64,000 nt of DNA from Fibrella rubiginis (GTDB lineage: Bacteria > Bacteroidota > Bacteroidia > Cytophagales > Spirosomataceae): positions 1 to 64,000 of the forward strand of contig NZ_JAFMYV010000012.1 of assembly GCF_017353185.1 (NCBI RefSeq), given 5' to 3'. This document shows positions 41,590-50,288 of this stretch, piece after piece; positions within the stretch are counted from its first letter, which is position 1; every line of letters begins with the position of its first letter. The position numbers and the translations under genes were made by a program. Below the pieces are notes generated by a model. It saw only the letters and a list, made by a program, of their open reading frames with translations, was not told the DNA's origin and ran no database searches.

Positions 41590-41661
41590 GGTGCAAAAAT
41601 GGGCATGAAAGCCGAATAATAAACCGCATCCGGTTGAGGTACGTACCCACTGCCTGACGGG

Positions 41662-42789
41662 CTAACTGGTCTCCCGAACGTGGATGCTGCTTTGCCGGAG
41701 TCGTAGGTACGAACCGTCGCGCCCCGAAAAATCGGCCCGAATTTCGGCAGCCAGCGACAGCGCAATTTCTTCGGGCGACACCGCGCCAATGTCCAGGCCA
41801 ACGGGGGCGTGAATCCGGACCATGTCGGCATCGGCAATGGGCTGGCCTTCGTCGGCAAGTTCGGCCCAGATACGCTCCGAACGCACCCGCGGCCCCAACA
41901 TGCCCACATACGATACCGGCGTAGCCAGTACCCTGGGCAGGTTGGTTTTGTCGGTCTTGTAATCGTGCGACATCAAAACCAGGGCCGTATGTTCGTCAAA
42001 GACAAGGGTATCGAACTGGTCGGGCGGCACAATGGCATCAACCAGGGCCACAATTTTTGCGTTGACTTTTAAGGGGTTAGCTACCAGTGTCACGCGCCAG
42101 CCCAGTTGCTTGACCAGCCTCGACAGGGGGTAAACATCGTATTGGTGGCCCCACAGCACGAGGTGAATTTCGGGCGGCAGAATCTCAATAAAGGCGTCCA
42201 GCACCTCACCCGCCAGCCCCTCAAACCGCAATGGGGCCGACATCTTCCGGGCCATACGGCGGTGTACCTGCTCGTCTACCTGCGCCTGAATGGCGGCGTT
42301 GTCCAGCACGTTCAGGCTGTCGGCAGCGTGATAGCGAATCACGTCGCCCTCTTTAATGGTGGACCAGTTGCCTCTCAAGCCCGTAACGGTGATGAGTACA
42401 TGGGTTTGGCGGGGTTCGTTCATGCAGGCTTTAAGCACGTTAACAGGGTTGGCAGCATCATGGGCAATGAGCGGCGTAAACAGCACGTCGATGATGCCAT
42501 TACAGCCCAGGCCCACGCCGATCTGATGTTCATCGTCGGTGGTGGTATCGTACGTTATCTTCGACGGACTGGCTTTGGCAATGGCCAGCCGGGCGCGGTT
42601 GAGGGCGTCGCCTTCCAGACAGCCGCCGCTGATACCGCCGATCCAGACGCCATTGCTCATAACGAGCATCCGGGCACCCGTTCGCCGGTACGAAGACCCT
42701 TCCACCCGTACCACCGTAGCCAGGGCGGCCTGCGTGGTGGCCCAGTCGATGTGGTCGTAGGCGTCAATGATGGCTTTTATTTCGTTCAT
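41662..42789 (-). CDS. XdhC-family molybdenum-cofactor protein (CoxI/CoxF-like)
   Basis: Soluble maturation factor of 375 residues. The N-terminal XdhC domain has SYRRTGARMLVM and GGISGGCLEGD (conserved cysteine), and the C-terminal Rossmann-type domain begins LVLWGHQYDVYPL and ends VGLDIGAVSPEEIALSLAAEI. XdhC proteins bind and help sulfurate molybdenum cofactor and insert it into molybdo-hydroxylases. The start overlaps the end of the other XdhC-family gene by four bases (ATGA), so it is translationally coupled. It is last in the cox operon, corresponding to coxI or coxF. Confidence 0.9.
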   Translation of the reverse strand: MNEIKAIIDAYDHIDWATTQAALATVVRVEGSSYRRTGARMLVMSNGVWIGGISGGCLEGDALNRARLAIAKASPSKITYDTTTDDEHQIGVGLGCNGIIDVLFTPLIAHDAANPVNVLKACMNEPRQTHVLITVTGLRGNWSTIKEGDVIRYHAADSLNVLDNAAIQAQVDEQVHRRMARKMSAPLRFEGLAGEVLDAFIEILPPEIHLVLWGHQYDVYPLSRLVKQLGWRVTLVANPLKVNAKIVALVDAIVPPDQFDTLVFDEHTALVLMSHDYKTDKTNLPRVLATPVSYVGMLGPRVRSERIWAELADEGQPIADADMVRIHAPVGLDIGAVSPEEIALSLAAEIRADFSGRDGSYLRLRQSSIHVRETS

Positions 42790-43769
42790 GAGTTGGTGGT
42801 CGTAGTCATGGTCATGTACTTCTCTGGTTGGGCCTCAAACTTTACCTTACAGCCGTCACAGCAGAAATAAACCGCTTCGTCTTTGTAGGCAACGATGTGT
42901 TTGGGTGCCGTCTTGTCTACGGGAACGCCGCAAACGGGATTGATATAAAATTTATCGGTGCCAACCAGGTTCAGGGGAGCGGTGGGGGCGGCCACTTCAG
43001 TACGGGCGGTTTGAATAATTTCGGCCAAAATACTAATCGCTACTTCGTGTGGCGTGGCCGCTTTGATGTCGAGACCCGCCGGTGTTTTCACCCTGGCCAG
43101 TTCGCGCTCATCCACGCCCGATAAGCGAAGATAGTCAAAAACGGCGTCGCGCTTTTTGCGGCTGGCCACAAACGCCAGGTAGCCCAGGTTAACCTTCAAA
43201 GCCGATTTCAGGGCCATTTCGTCCTGTTCACCCTGCGTGGCTACCACCACAAACGTATGTTTGCCAACGGGCGTTTTTGAGAAGCTGAAGGCCATTTTCA
43301 CCTCGTCGGCCTCTCTGAACATACCTTCCGTCACGCCCATCGCCATCACGGTAATGCGGTAATCGAGCAGTTTGGCCATTGACGCCAGCGCCTGCGCAAT
43401 AGCCGATTTCCCCAGGATGATCAGGTGTATTTTCGGCATCACCGGTTCGATAAATATATCGACGCTACCGCCGCTTTGGCAGGTCATTTTATATTGGTTG
43501 ATTCCCTGTTGCGCTACGGTAGCAGGGTCGGGGCTGACCCGCACCAGACGCGATTTACCTTCCTGCATGGCCGCACTGGCTTCTTTCAGCACAATGCCCC
43601 TTGTACAGCCGCCGCCCACCCAGCCCCACACGTCGCCGTGGGGATCGATGATGGCCCGGTCGCCCGCTTTGCCCGAACTGGGCGCTTCGCGCCACACCAC
43701 GGTGGCCGTCGCAAACAATTCGTTTCGCTGGCGACGGCGATTATATTGGGCTAAAAAATCGTCAAGCAT
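42786..43769 (-). CDS. XdhC-family protein with C-terminal YHS metal-binding domain (CoxF/CoxI-like)
   Basis: Maturation factor of 327 residues. XdhC domain about 1-110 with GWVGGGCTRGI (Cys55) and Rossmann-like domain about 112-255 ending AGLDIKAATPHEVAISILAE. A linker then leads to a YHS domain (about 272-320): YINPVCGVPVD (Cys280), His291, YFCCDGCKVKF (Cys303, 304, 307) and PEKYM. YHS domains bind metals, including copper, and occur in copper pumps. In CO dehydrogenase the Mo centre is bridged to copper, so a copper-delivery role is attractive, but inferred. It overlaps the VWA gene by eight bases. Confidence 0.9.
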   Translation of the reverse strand: MLDDFLAQYNRRRQRNELFATATVVWREAPSSGKAGDRAIIDPHGDVWGWVGGGCTRGIVLKEASAAMQEGKSRLVRVSPDPATVAQQGINQYKMTCQSGGSVDIFIEPVMPKIHLIILGKSAIAQALASMAKLLDYRITVMAMGVTEGMFREADEVKMAFSFSKTPVGKHTFVVVATQGEQDEMALKSALKVNLGYLAFVASRKKRDAVFDYLRLSGVDERELARVKTPAGLDIKAATPHEVAISILAEIIQTARTEVAAPTAPLNLVGTDKFYINPVCGVPVDKTAPKHIVAYKDEAVYFCCDGCKVKFEAQPEKYMTMTTTTNS

Positions 43770-44901
43770 GGGCTAAGATGGTTTCAAGGTCTATTAAACT
43801 CTGCAATGTGTGGGCGGGCCTGAACTCGTCGACCGAGGGCAGCGCGGCGGCCATGCCTTTGGCAATGGGTTCGTAGCCTCGCATGCCCTTCAACGGGTTG
43901 AGCCAGATCACTTTTTTTGCCCGTCGGTGAATGCGCCGCATCTGGTGGGCCAGGTGGTCGGCGCTACCCGTTTCCAGGCCGTCGCTCAGGATAATCACCG
44001 TAGGCGAACCGTTCAGCGTACGCTTGCCATAGGTGTCGACGAAAGTTTCCAGGCACTCGCCAATTTTGGTACCGCTCGACCAGTTGTTGGCCTGCTGCGA
44101 CAGCATGGTCAGCACCGTTTCGATCCGGTTGGCCTGAATGGCCCTGCTGATCCGGATAAGCGACGTACTGAACACAAAGGCTTCGAGTTGGCGGAAATGC
44201 GCACGCAGGGCCACAATAAACCGGAGCAAAAAGAAACTGTACTTGTCCATCGAGCCGCTCACGTCGAGCAGGACAATCAAGCGTTGTTTTTTCGGTTTCC
44301 GCGCCCGCCGGTACAAATCCAGCGGTTCGCCACCGTAGCACAGGCTCCGGCGGATCGTTCGGCGCAGGTTGATGTGGCCGTCAGTTCGGCTTGCTTTCAT
44401 CCGTCGACGCAGGCGCAGGGCAATTTCGTGAAACAACCGTTGTGCCAGTTCGTCCAGCTTGCGGGCATTTACTTCGTCTACTTTCGCAAAATCGGTTTGC
44501 TGTAACCGCTCAGCCCCGTTAGCCCCCGACACGTTTTTGGCTTCTTCTACAGTGGCGGTGGTATTGCCCTGCCCCAGCATAACCAGGTGGCTGTTTGCCT
44601 TTTTGTTGACCGACCCCTGAAGCGTGGTTTTGTTCTTGGTTTCGCCTAGGTCAATCGGGTTCGTGTCCCAGTACAAACTAAAGAGCCGGTCGAACAAACC
44701 TCGCTCTTCGGGTGATATACAGAAAAGAACCTTTAGTGAGTGCTTAAGCAACAACTTGTTGGTTAACAGCAACTTATTGGCAGCCGTCAGTGCATCCTGG
44801 GTTTCCTGAATACCCACGTTGAGGCCGTGGCTCCGCACAAATTGTGCGAACCCAACAATAGCCTCAGTCAGGCTAGTGGTCGCGAACGCTTGCCGTTTCA
44901 T
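43762..44901 (-). CDS. coxE: VWA-domain CoxE-like protein
   Basis: Protein of 379 residues in the CO dehydrogenase maturation operon. The N-terminal 160 residues are helical; the C-terminal von Willebrand A domain (about 205-375) has an intact MIDAS motif in LLDVSGSMDKY (Asp213, Ser215, Ser217). Order and length match CoxE. With a MoxR ATPase it forms a chaperone-like pair; in Oligotropha such genes are needed to build the copper-sulfur-molybdenum site. It overlaps the MoxR gene by 29 bases and the XdhC gene by eight, a tight operon. Confidence 0.9.
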   Translation of the reverse strand: MKRQAFATTSLTEAIVGFAQFVRSHGLNVGIQETQDALTAANKLLLTNKLLLKHSLKVLFCISPEERGLFDRLFSLYWDTNPIDLGETKNKTTLQGSVNKKANSHLVMLGQGNTTATVEEAKNVSGANGAERLQQTDFAKVDEVNARKLDELAQRLFHEIALRLRRRMKASRTDGHINLRRTIRRSLCYGGEPLDLYRRARKPKKQRLIVLLDVSGSMDKYSFFLLRFIVALRAHFRQLEAFVFSTSLIRISRAIQANRIETVLTMLSQQANNWSSGTKIGECLETFVDTYGKRTLNGSPTVIILSDGLETGSADHLAHQMRRIHRRAKKVIWLNPLKGMRGYEPIAKGMAAALPSVDEFRPAHTLQSLIDLETILAHA

Positions 44902-45808
44902 CGGTTACGAGGCGTATGTCATCCACTGATTTGAGCAGGCTGCCCAAAGTTCGCTGAATGGCCTGTTGGTGTACGTTTCGATAGCCCAGCGCCAGCAGCG
45001 ACTCGGCCCAATCGATGGTCTCGGAAATACCCGGCGTTTTCAGAAGCTTTTTTTGCCGGATGTCCTGCACAAAATCAACCACCTGCGTCAGCAACTGCGC
45101 GTCGATGTGCGGCAACCGTTTCTGCACGATAGCCATTTCCTTTTCCAATGACGGGTAGTCAATCCAGTGATAGAGGCACCGCCGTTTCAGGGCATCGCTT
45201 AGCTCGCGCGTCCGGTTGGAAGTCAGGATAATATAGGGCCTGTGCGTGGCCCGGATCGTGCCAATTTCGGGAATGCTGATCTGAAACGCCGACAGCAGTT
45301 CGAGCAGGAACGCCTCAAACTCTTCATCCGACCGGTCCAGTTCATCAATCAACAATACCGGCGATTTGGTCTCGTGCATAATCGACTGTAACAAAGGCCG
45401 TTTGAGCAGGTAGTCTGGCCCGAAAATATGCTTCTCTTTTTCGGCCACCGACAGCCCGCTGCCCTCCTGCAATTTGATGCCAAGCAGTTGTTTCTGGTAG
45501 TTCCACTCATACACCGCCGCGTTCACATCGAGCCCTTCGTAGCACTGCAACCGGATGAGCGGCGCCTGAAGCAACTCACTCATAACCAACGCTATCTCGG
45601 TTTTACCCACCCCCGGTGGGCCTTCCAGCAGCAGGGGCTTACCGAGCCTCAGCATCAGAAAAAGTGCCGTCGCCAATTCATCATCGGCGACGTACTTATG
45701 GTCAGCTAAGGCCGCCAGGATCTCAGAAGAGTTTTTTAAGGAATCCACCAATGCCAGACGTTGATTCTTCGGTTGTACTGTCGGCGGTAGCATCGACCTC
45801 AGAGGCAC
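44873..45808 (-). CDS. coxD: MoxR-type AAA+ ATPase (CoxD-like)
   Basis: AAA+ chaperone-like ATPase of up to 311 residues. P-loop LLEGPPGVGKTE is at residues 60-71 in the long form, Walker B is VLLIDELDRSDEE and sensor 1 LTSNRTREL. MoxR ATPases work with VWA proteins to activate enzymes; CoxD is implicated in sulfur insertion at the CODH active site. The start is uncertain: the ATG at 45808 gives an 86-base overlap with coxG, while TTG/GTG at 45751/45748 leaves an overlap of under 30. It is coupled to the VWA gene downstream. Confidence 0.9.
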   Translation of the reverse strand: MPLRSMLPPTVQPKNQRLALVDSLKNSSEILAALADHKYVADDELATALFLMLRLGKPLLLEGPPGVGKTEIALVMSELLQAPLIRLQCYEGLDVNAAVYEWNYQKQLLGIKLQEGSGLSVAEKEKHIFGPDYLLKRPLLQSIMHETKSPVLLIDELDRSDEEFEAFLLELLSAFQISIPEIGTIRATHRPYIILTSNRTRELSDALKRRCLYHWIDYPSLEKEMAIVQKRLPHIDAQLLTQVVDFVQDIRQKKLLKTPGISETIDWAESLLALGYRNVHQQAIQRTLGSLLKSVDDIRLVTDETASVRDH

Positions 45809-46262
45809 CCGCGCTGGCTAACTTTTTCTTGAAATTGGCCACAAACTGGTCGAATACCTGATTCGAGACGTCGTTGATGAGCCGGGCACCAAATTGGGCC
45901 AGCATGCCCGTAATGCTGATGTCCATTGTGGCGTCAACGTGGGTTTGGCCGTTCACTTCCGAGAGGGTAGCGTTCATGAGCATTTCGGCGCTGCCTTTGC
46001 CTTTGCTATCCAGCCCCAGGCCTTTGAGCGACATTTTCTTGTTAACCTCATCGCGCTCCACAAACGTGACGAGGCCATCGTAGCCCGCTTTGACCGGGCC
46101 GAATTTCAGGCCCACGTAGCCCTTGTAATTGTCGGCGTCAACCTGCTCGGTGAGCGAAGCACCCGGCACGCAATCCACGATTTGGGGCGGGTTGGTCAGC
46201 GTGGCCCAGACCAGGTCGATGGGCTGCTCGACATCAAATGATTTTGTAAGGTTGGTTGTCAT
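45723..46262 (-). CDS. coxG: CoxG-like SRPBCC protein
   Basis: Protein of 179 residues of the CO dehydrogenase subunit G family. The START/SRPBCC fold spans about 1-150 with VEQPIDLVWATLTNPPQIVDCVPG (quoted in part as NPPQIVDCVPGA) at the beginning, GPVKAGYDGLV in the middle and FKKKLA near the end. The C-terminal tail GFLKKLF is amphipathic. CoxG proteins have been proposed to recruit the enzyme to membranes or bind quinone. The start ATG at 46262 is preferred, since upstream in-frame codons lie in the palindrome between coxL and coxG. Confidence 0.9.
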   Translation of the reverse strand: MTTNLTKSFDVEQPIDLVWATLTNPPQIVDCVPGASLTEQVDADNYKGYVGLKFGPVKAGYDGLVTFVERDEVNKKMSLKGLGLDSKGKGSAEMLMNATLSEVNGQTHVDATMDISITGMLAQFGARLINDVSNQVFDQFVANFKKKLASAGASEVDATADSTTEESTSGIGGFLKKLF

Positions 46263-46265
46263 AAT

Positions 46266-46334
46266 GGATTGGGGATTGCGGATTGGGGATTGCGGATTTT
46301 GGACCGCAGCAAGCAATCCGAAATCCCCAATCCC
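46266..46334. repeat. GGGATT-word inverted repeat between coxL and coxG
   Basis: A left arm with two tandem copies of GGATTGGGGATTGC (46266-46298) faces 46314-46334, which is its complement apart from one mismatch. It lies within the cox operon, so it does not obviously terminate transcription. It is the same class as 7884-7988 and 53035-53134. Confidence 0.88.
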
Positions 46335-46337
46335 AAA

Positions 46338-48707
46338 TCAGATGGCTCCTTTCTCTTTCAGGGCCTTCCAGACTTTGAAGGGCGTGATGGGAATGTCGAG
46401 GTGGGTGATGCCGTAGGGCGAGAGAGCATCCACGATGGCGTTGGCAATGGCGGGGGGTGCCCCAACCGTTGGCGATTCGCCCACGCCCTTGGCCCCAATG
46501 GGGTGGTGCGGCGACGGCGTGATGGTATGGCCTGTTTCCCAGTTGGGCGACTCAACCGCCGTGGGCACGAGGTAATCCATTAGCGTACCGTTCAGAATGT
46601 TACCATCGTCGTCGTAAATCAGCGATTCGTACATGGCGGGGGCAATACCCTGAGTGAGTCCGCCATGCACCTGCCCCTGCACAATCATCGGGTTGATAAT
46701 ATTGCCGCAGTCGTCGATGGCCACAAACCGGCGCACCTTGATTTCGCCCGTCTCCTTGTCAATGTCGACCACGCAGATATAGGCACCTGAGGGGAACGTG
46801 AGGTTCGGCGGATCGTAGTAGTGTGTCGCTTCAAAACCGGCTTCCATACCCTGCGGATGGTTGGTATAGGCCGCAAAGACCAGTTCCTGAATCGTTTTTG
46901 ACTTTTCGGGGGCACCTTTCACGAAGAACTTACCCGGCTCCCACTCCAGGTCGTCTTCGCTTACCTCCAGCAAATACGCCGCAATTTTGCGGGCCTTGTC
47001 GCGGAGTTTGCGGGCGGCCACAGCGGCGGCGGCACCGGCTGTTGGGGTGCTTCGGCTGGCATACGTACCCAGCCCGTAAGGGGCCGTGTCGGTGTCTCCT
47101 TCCTCAATCTGAATGTTTTCAGCAGGGATGCCCAGTTCCTCGGCGATGATTTGTGCGTACGTGGTTTCGTGACCCTGCCCCTGCGATTTGGTGCCAAAGC
47201 GGGCGATGGCTTTGCCGGTTGGGTGAACCCGGATCTCGGCACTGTCGAACATTTTGATGCCCAGGATGTCGAAATCTTTGGATGGCCCCGCCCCTACCAC
47301 TTCGGTAAACGTGGAAATGCCGATACCCATCAGCTCGCCTTTGGCCCGCTTCTCCGTCTGTTCTTTGCGGAGACCTTCGTAGTCAATGGCGTCCATCGCT
47401 TTGCGGAGGCCCGCTTCATAGTCGCCGCTGTCGTAAATCCAGCCGGTAGGCGAATGCCAGGGGAAAGCTTCCTTCGGAATAAAATTGTCGAAACGCAATT
47501 GAGCGGGGTCTTTGCCAATTTCCAGTGCGTAGCGATCGGTCATACGCTCAATGGCGTGCACGGCCTCCGTCACACGGAACGAGCAGCGGTAGGCCACGCC
47601 GCCCGGTGGTTTGTTAGTGTAAATGGCGTCGGCTTCCATAAACGTGGTGCCATAATCATACGACCCGGTGGCAATGGAAAACATACCTGTCGGGAATTTC
47701 GACGGGTTAGCCGAGGCATCGGTGTAGCCGTGGTCGGCCAGCACTTTGAAGCGGGTGGCCAGGATTTTGCCGTCTTTGGTACCAGCCATTTCGGCGGTAA
47801 TGTGGTAGTCGCGGGCGAACGAATCGGCCTGCAGGTTTTCGCTCCGGTCTTCGATCCACTTCACGGGCTTGCCAATGAGAAACGAGGCAGCAATGGCTAT
47901 TACGTAGCCTGGATACACCGGCACTTTACCGCCAAACCCACCCCCTATATCGGGCGAGATAACGCGGACTTTTTCTTCTGTCAGGCCCACATGACCCGCC
48001 ACCAGGGCAATCACCGTGCGGATGGCGTGGGGTGCCTGCGTGGTCATGTACATGGTGAGGTGGTTGTTGACCTTGCTGTAGTCGGCCACGCAGCCGCAGG
48101 TTTCAATAGAGGCCACATGGATACGCGGAATGTGCATCTGCTCCTTCACCACCACGTCGGCACTGGCGAAAACGGCCTCTGTCCTGGCTTTGTCACCTAC
48201 CTCCCAGTGCCAGATGTGGTTATCGGTTTTGCCGGGTTTATCGGTCCGCAACACGGGTGCCGACGGGTCGAGTGCCTTAAACGGGTCGATCACGGGCTTC
48301 ATCACCTCATACTCAACCCGCACGGCTTCACGACCGTCGCGGGCGGCATAGCGACTTGTGGCAATGATGGCGGCTACTTCCTGCGCCTGGTACATCACCG
48401 TATCGGTAGGCAGTACCATCTGCGTATCCGACATTAGGGTGGGCATCCAGTGAAGGTTATACTGCTCCAGGTCGCGCCCTGTTATCACGGCCAGTACGCC
48501 AGGCACTTTCAGCGCTGCTTCACTGTCGATTTTCTTGATTTTGGCATAGGCATACGGACTCCTGACAATGTCCATGTAAAGCATGCCGTCGAGCTTGATG
48601 TCATCGACGTAGTTGCCTTTACCCTGCAGAAAACGGCCATCTTCTTTCCGCTTCATGGAGTGACCCATGCCGCCGATAGCCTTTGATGTTTTACATACTT
48701 GTGTCAT
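46338..48707 (-). CDS. coxL: Form I aerobic CO dehydrogenase large subunit
   Basis: Molybdenum-copper hydroxylase subunit of 789 residues oxidising CO to CO2. The active-site loop AYRCSFR (residues 372-378) carries Cys375, the copper ligand defining form I enzymes; form II homologues have AYRGAGR. Other cofactor segments are DIGGGFGGK (254-261), KSQGQGHETTYAQI and the C-terminal GAKGVGES with catalytic Glu744. N-terminal domain about 20-135, molybdenum domains after. Length fits known CoxL. Followed by maturation genes. It sits in the operon with coxS and coxM in order M-S-L. Confidence 0.95.
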   Translation of the reverse strand: MTQVCKTSKAIGGMGHSMKRKEDGRFLQGKGNYVDDIKLDGMLYMDIVRSPYAYAKIKKIDSEAALKVPGVLAVITGRDLEQYNLHWMPTLMSDTQMVLPTDTVMYQAQEVAAIIATSRYAARDGREAVRVEYEVMKPVIDPFKALDPSAPVLRTDKPGKTDNHIWHWEVGDKARTEAVFASADVVVKEQMHIPRIHVASIETCGCVADYSKVNNHLTMYMTTQAPHAIRTVIALVAGHVGLTEEKVRVISPDIGGGFGGKVPVYPGYVIAIAASFLIGKPVKWIEDRSENLQADSFARDYHITAEMAGTKDGKILATRFKVLADHGYTDASANPSKFPTGMFSIATGSYDYGTTFMEADAIYTNKPPGGVAYRCSFRVTEAVHAIERMTDRYALEIGKDPAQLRFDNFIPKEAFPWHSPTGWIYDSGDYEAGLRKAMDAIDYEGLRKEQTEKRAKGELMGIGISTFTEVVGAGPSKDFDILGIKMFDSAEIRVHPTGKAIARFGTKSQGQGHETTYAQIIAEELGIPAENIQIEEGDTDTAPYGLGTYASRSTPTAGAAAAVAARKLRDKARKIAAYLLEVSEDDLEWEPGKFFVKGAPEKSKTIQELVFAAYTNHPQGMEAGFEATHYYDPPNLTFPSGAYICVVDIDKETGEIKVRRFVAIDDCGNIINPMIVQGQVHGGLTQGIAPAMYESLIYDDDGNILNGTLMDYLVPTAVESPNWETGHTITPSPHHPIGAKGVGESPTVGAPPAIANAIVDALSPYGITHLDIPITPFKVWKALKEKGAI

Positions 48708-48716
48708 AGTGGTAGA

Positions 48717-48827
48717 GAAAGTAGACTGAAGAATGTAGCAGGTAAAATGAGCTGGCGCCTCTGGGCCAACACACGGACAGCTGTTGCGTTAGCTCATTTT
48801 ACCTGTTACATTCTTCAGTCTACTTTC
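48717..48827. repeat. 37-bp stem inverted repeat between coxS and coxL
   Basis: The arms 48717-48753 and 48791-48827 are reverse complements with one mismatch. Outer words are GTAGACTGAAG, the loop side reads ATGAGCTGGCGCC. It occupies almost the entire gap between two genes of one operon. Confidence 0.95.
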
Positions 48828-48843
48828 CTCATTTTTAGTGGTT

Positions 48844-49347
48844 TTAGACAAATTGGGGTTCGGTAGAGGCGGGCTCCTCCCCGCGCATCTTGGCACCGGC
48901 GTAGAGAATGGCCTTCACAATATTGTTATAGCCCGTGCAGCGGCAGAGGTTGCCCGAAATGCCCCAGCGGATTTCGTCTTCGGTGGGATCGGGGTTGTGT
49001 TCCAGCAGTTCAGTGGCGCGCATCATCATGCCGGGGGTGCAGAATCCGCAGTGCAGACCGTGGTTTTCTTTGAATCCTTCCTGCAGTGGATTCAGGGCGG
49101 CACCCGGCGCACAGAGGCCCTCTACCGTGGAGACAGACTTACCATTGGCCTGTACGGCGAGCACGGTGCAGGATTTCACCGATTTGCCATCCAGCAGAAC
49201 GGTGCAGGCGCCGCAGCTACTGGTATCACAGCCAATGTGGGTGCCGGTCAGATTCAGGTTTTCGCGGATCAGGTGGACCAGCAACAGACGAGGCTCAACC
49301 TCCGCCGAATGGGGTTGGCCGTTTACGGTAACAGTTATTTGTTTCAT
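48844..49347 (-). CDS. coxS: CO dehydrogenase small subunit, 2x[2Fe-2S]
   Basis: Electron-transfer subunit of 167 residues. The plant-type ferredoxin cluster is held by Cys40, Cys45, Cys48 and Cys60 (HIGCDTSSCGACTV). The second cluster is held by Cys100, Cys103, Cys135 and Cys137 (HCGFCTPGM and NLCRCTGY). Length matches CoxS. It transfers electrons from the CoxL molybdenum centre to FAD in CoxM. It is 21 bp downstream of coxM. Confidence 0.95.
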   Translation of the reverse strand: MKQITVTVNGQPHSAEVEPRLLLVHLIRENLNLTGTHIGCDTSSCGACTVLLDGKSVKSCTVLAVQANGKSVSTVEGLCAPGAALNPLQEGFKENHGLHCGFCTPGMMMRATELLEHNPDPTEDEIRWGISGNLCRCTGYNNIVKAILYAGAKMRGEEPASTEPQFV

Positions 49348-49368
49348 AGGAATAGGATTGGGCTGTTT

Positions 49369-50238
49369 TTAAGCTACGGCGCGTTGGGCGGCTTTGTGAA
49401 TCATGCGTTTGGTCAGTACACCCACCATTGCGCGTTTGTACTCGACATCACCACGCAGGTCGGCTGAAGGATTGCAATCGTCCGATGCGTATCGGGCGGC
49501 TTCGGCAATTGTTTCGTCGGTGATTTTTTTACCCACCAGGGCCTCCTCAGACCGGGCCGCCCGCATGGGCAGGGGATTTACGTTGGTGAGACCAATGCCC
49601 GCATAGGTGCAGATGCCATTGGCGTCGATGGTTAGCTGAACGGCCACACCGGCGGTGGCGTAGTCGCCCACTTTGCGCTCCAGCTTGTGATAGGCGCTAC
49701 CCGTATAGGGTGAGGGCATTGGAATTTGAATCTCCGTCAGGATCTCATCGGGCTGAATGGCTGTGCTGTAGAATCCGAAGAAGAACTCGTCGATGGGCAC
49801 TACACGGGTGCCATCGGCTCCCGCAATGACCACGCTGGCACGCAGGGCCATCATCACGGCCGGGTGGTCATTGGCGGCGTCGCCATGAGCCAGATTCCCC
49901 CCCACAGTACCCATGTTCCGCACCTGAGGGTCGGCAATGAGTTTAGTCACATCAGCAAAAATGGGGAAGTGCTCCAGCAGTTCGGCAGCATGCTCTACCT
50001 GCGCCTCGCGCACCAGTGCCCCAATTTTCATGATGTCACCTTCGCGGGTGATGTCCGACAACCCCGGAATATTGTTGATGTCGATGATGCACTCCGGCGA
50101 GGCAAACCGAAGTTTCATCATGGGGATGAGGCTATGCCCCCCCGACAGAATTTTAGCCTCGTCGCCATACTTTCGGAGGAGCGTAAACGCTTCGTCCAGC
50201 GAGGTGGGGGCTTCGTAATTGAAATCAGCTGCAATCAT
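49369..50238 (-). CDS. coxM: CO dehydrogenase medium (FAD) subunit
   Basis: FAD-binding subunit of 289 residues. ATG at 50238 is preferred because IAADFNYEAP follows directly, as in homologues, and a longer frame overlaps the upstream gene. The FAD loops are visible as KILSGGHSLIPMMKLR (flavin pyrophosphate) and TVGGNLAHGDAAND. It accepts electrons from CoxS and passes them to the quinone pool. It is the first structural gene of the cox operon. No clear TAnnTTTG was found directly upstream. Confidence 0.94.
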   Translation of the reverse strand: MIAADFNYEAPTSLDEAFTLLRKYGDEAKILSGGHSLIPMMKLRFASPECIIDINNIPGLSDITREGDIMKIGALVREAQVEHAAELLEHFPIFADVTKLIADPQVRNMGTVGGNLAHGDAANDHPAVMMALRASVVIAGADGTRVVPIDEFFFGFYSTAIQPDEILTEIQIPMPSPYTGSAYHKLERKVGDYATAGVAVQLTIDANGICTYAGIGLTNVNPLPMRAARSEEALVGKKITDETIAEAARYASDDCNPSADLRGDVEYKRAMVGVLTKRMIHKAAQRAVA

Positions 50239-50288
50239 GGTAACAGTAGCACGTTTAGGTTTAAGTGAATACGCTTGTTTATGAATGG

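Noticed and set aside
47151..48437. 428-codon open frame opposite coxL
   Set aside because: It is antisense to a fully conserved molybdenum subunit, rich in His/Gly/Arg typical of reverse reading of GC-rich genes, and has no recognisable domain.
46338..48707. Generic xanthine dehydrogenase or form II CoxL
   Set aside because: The active-site loop is AYRCSFR with cysteine, not AYRGAGR.
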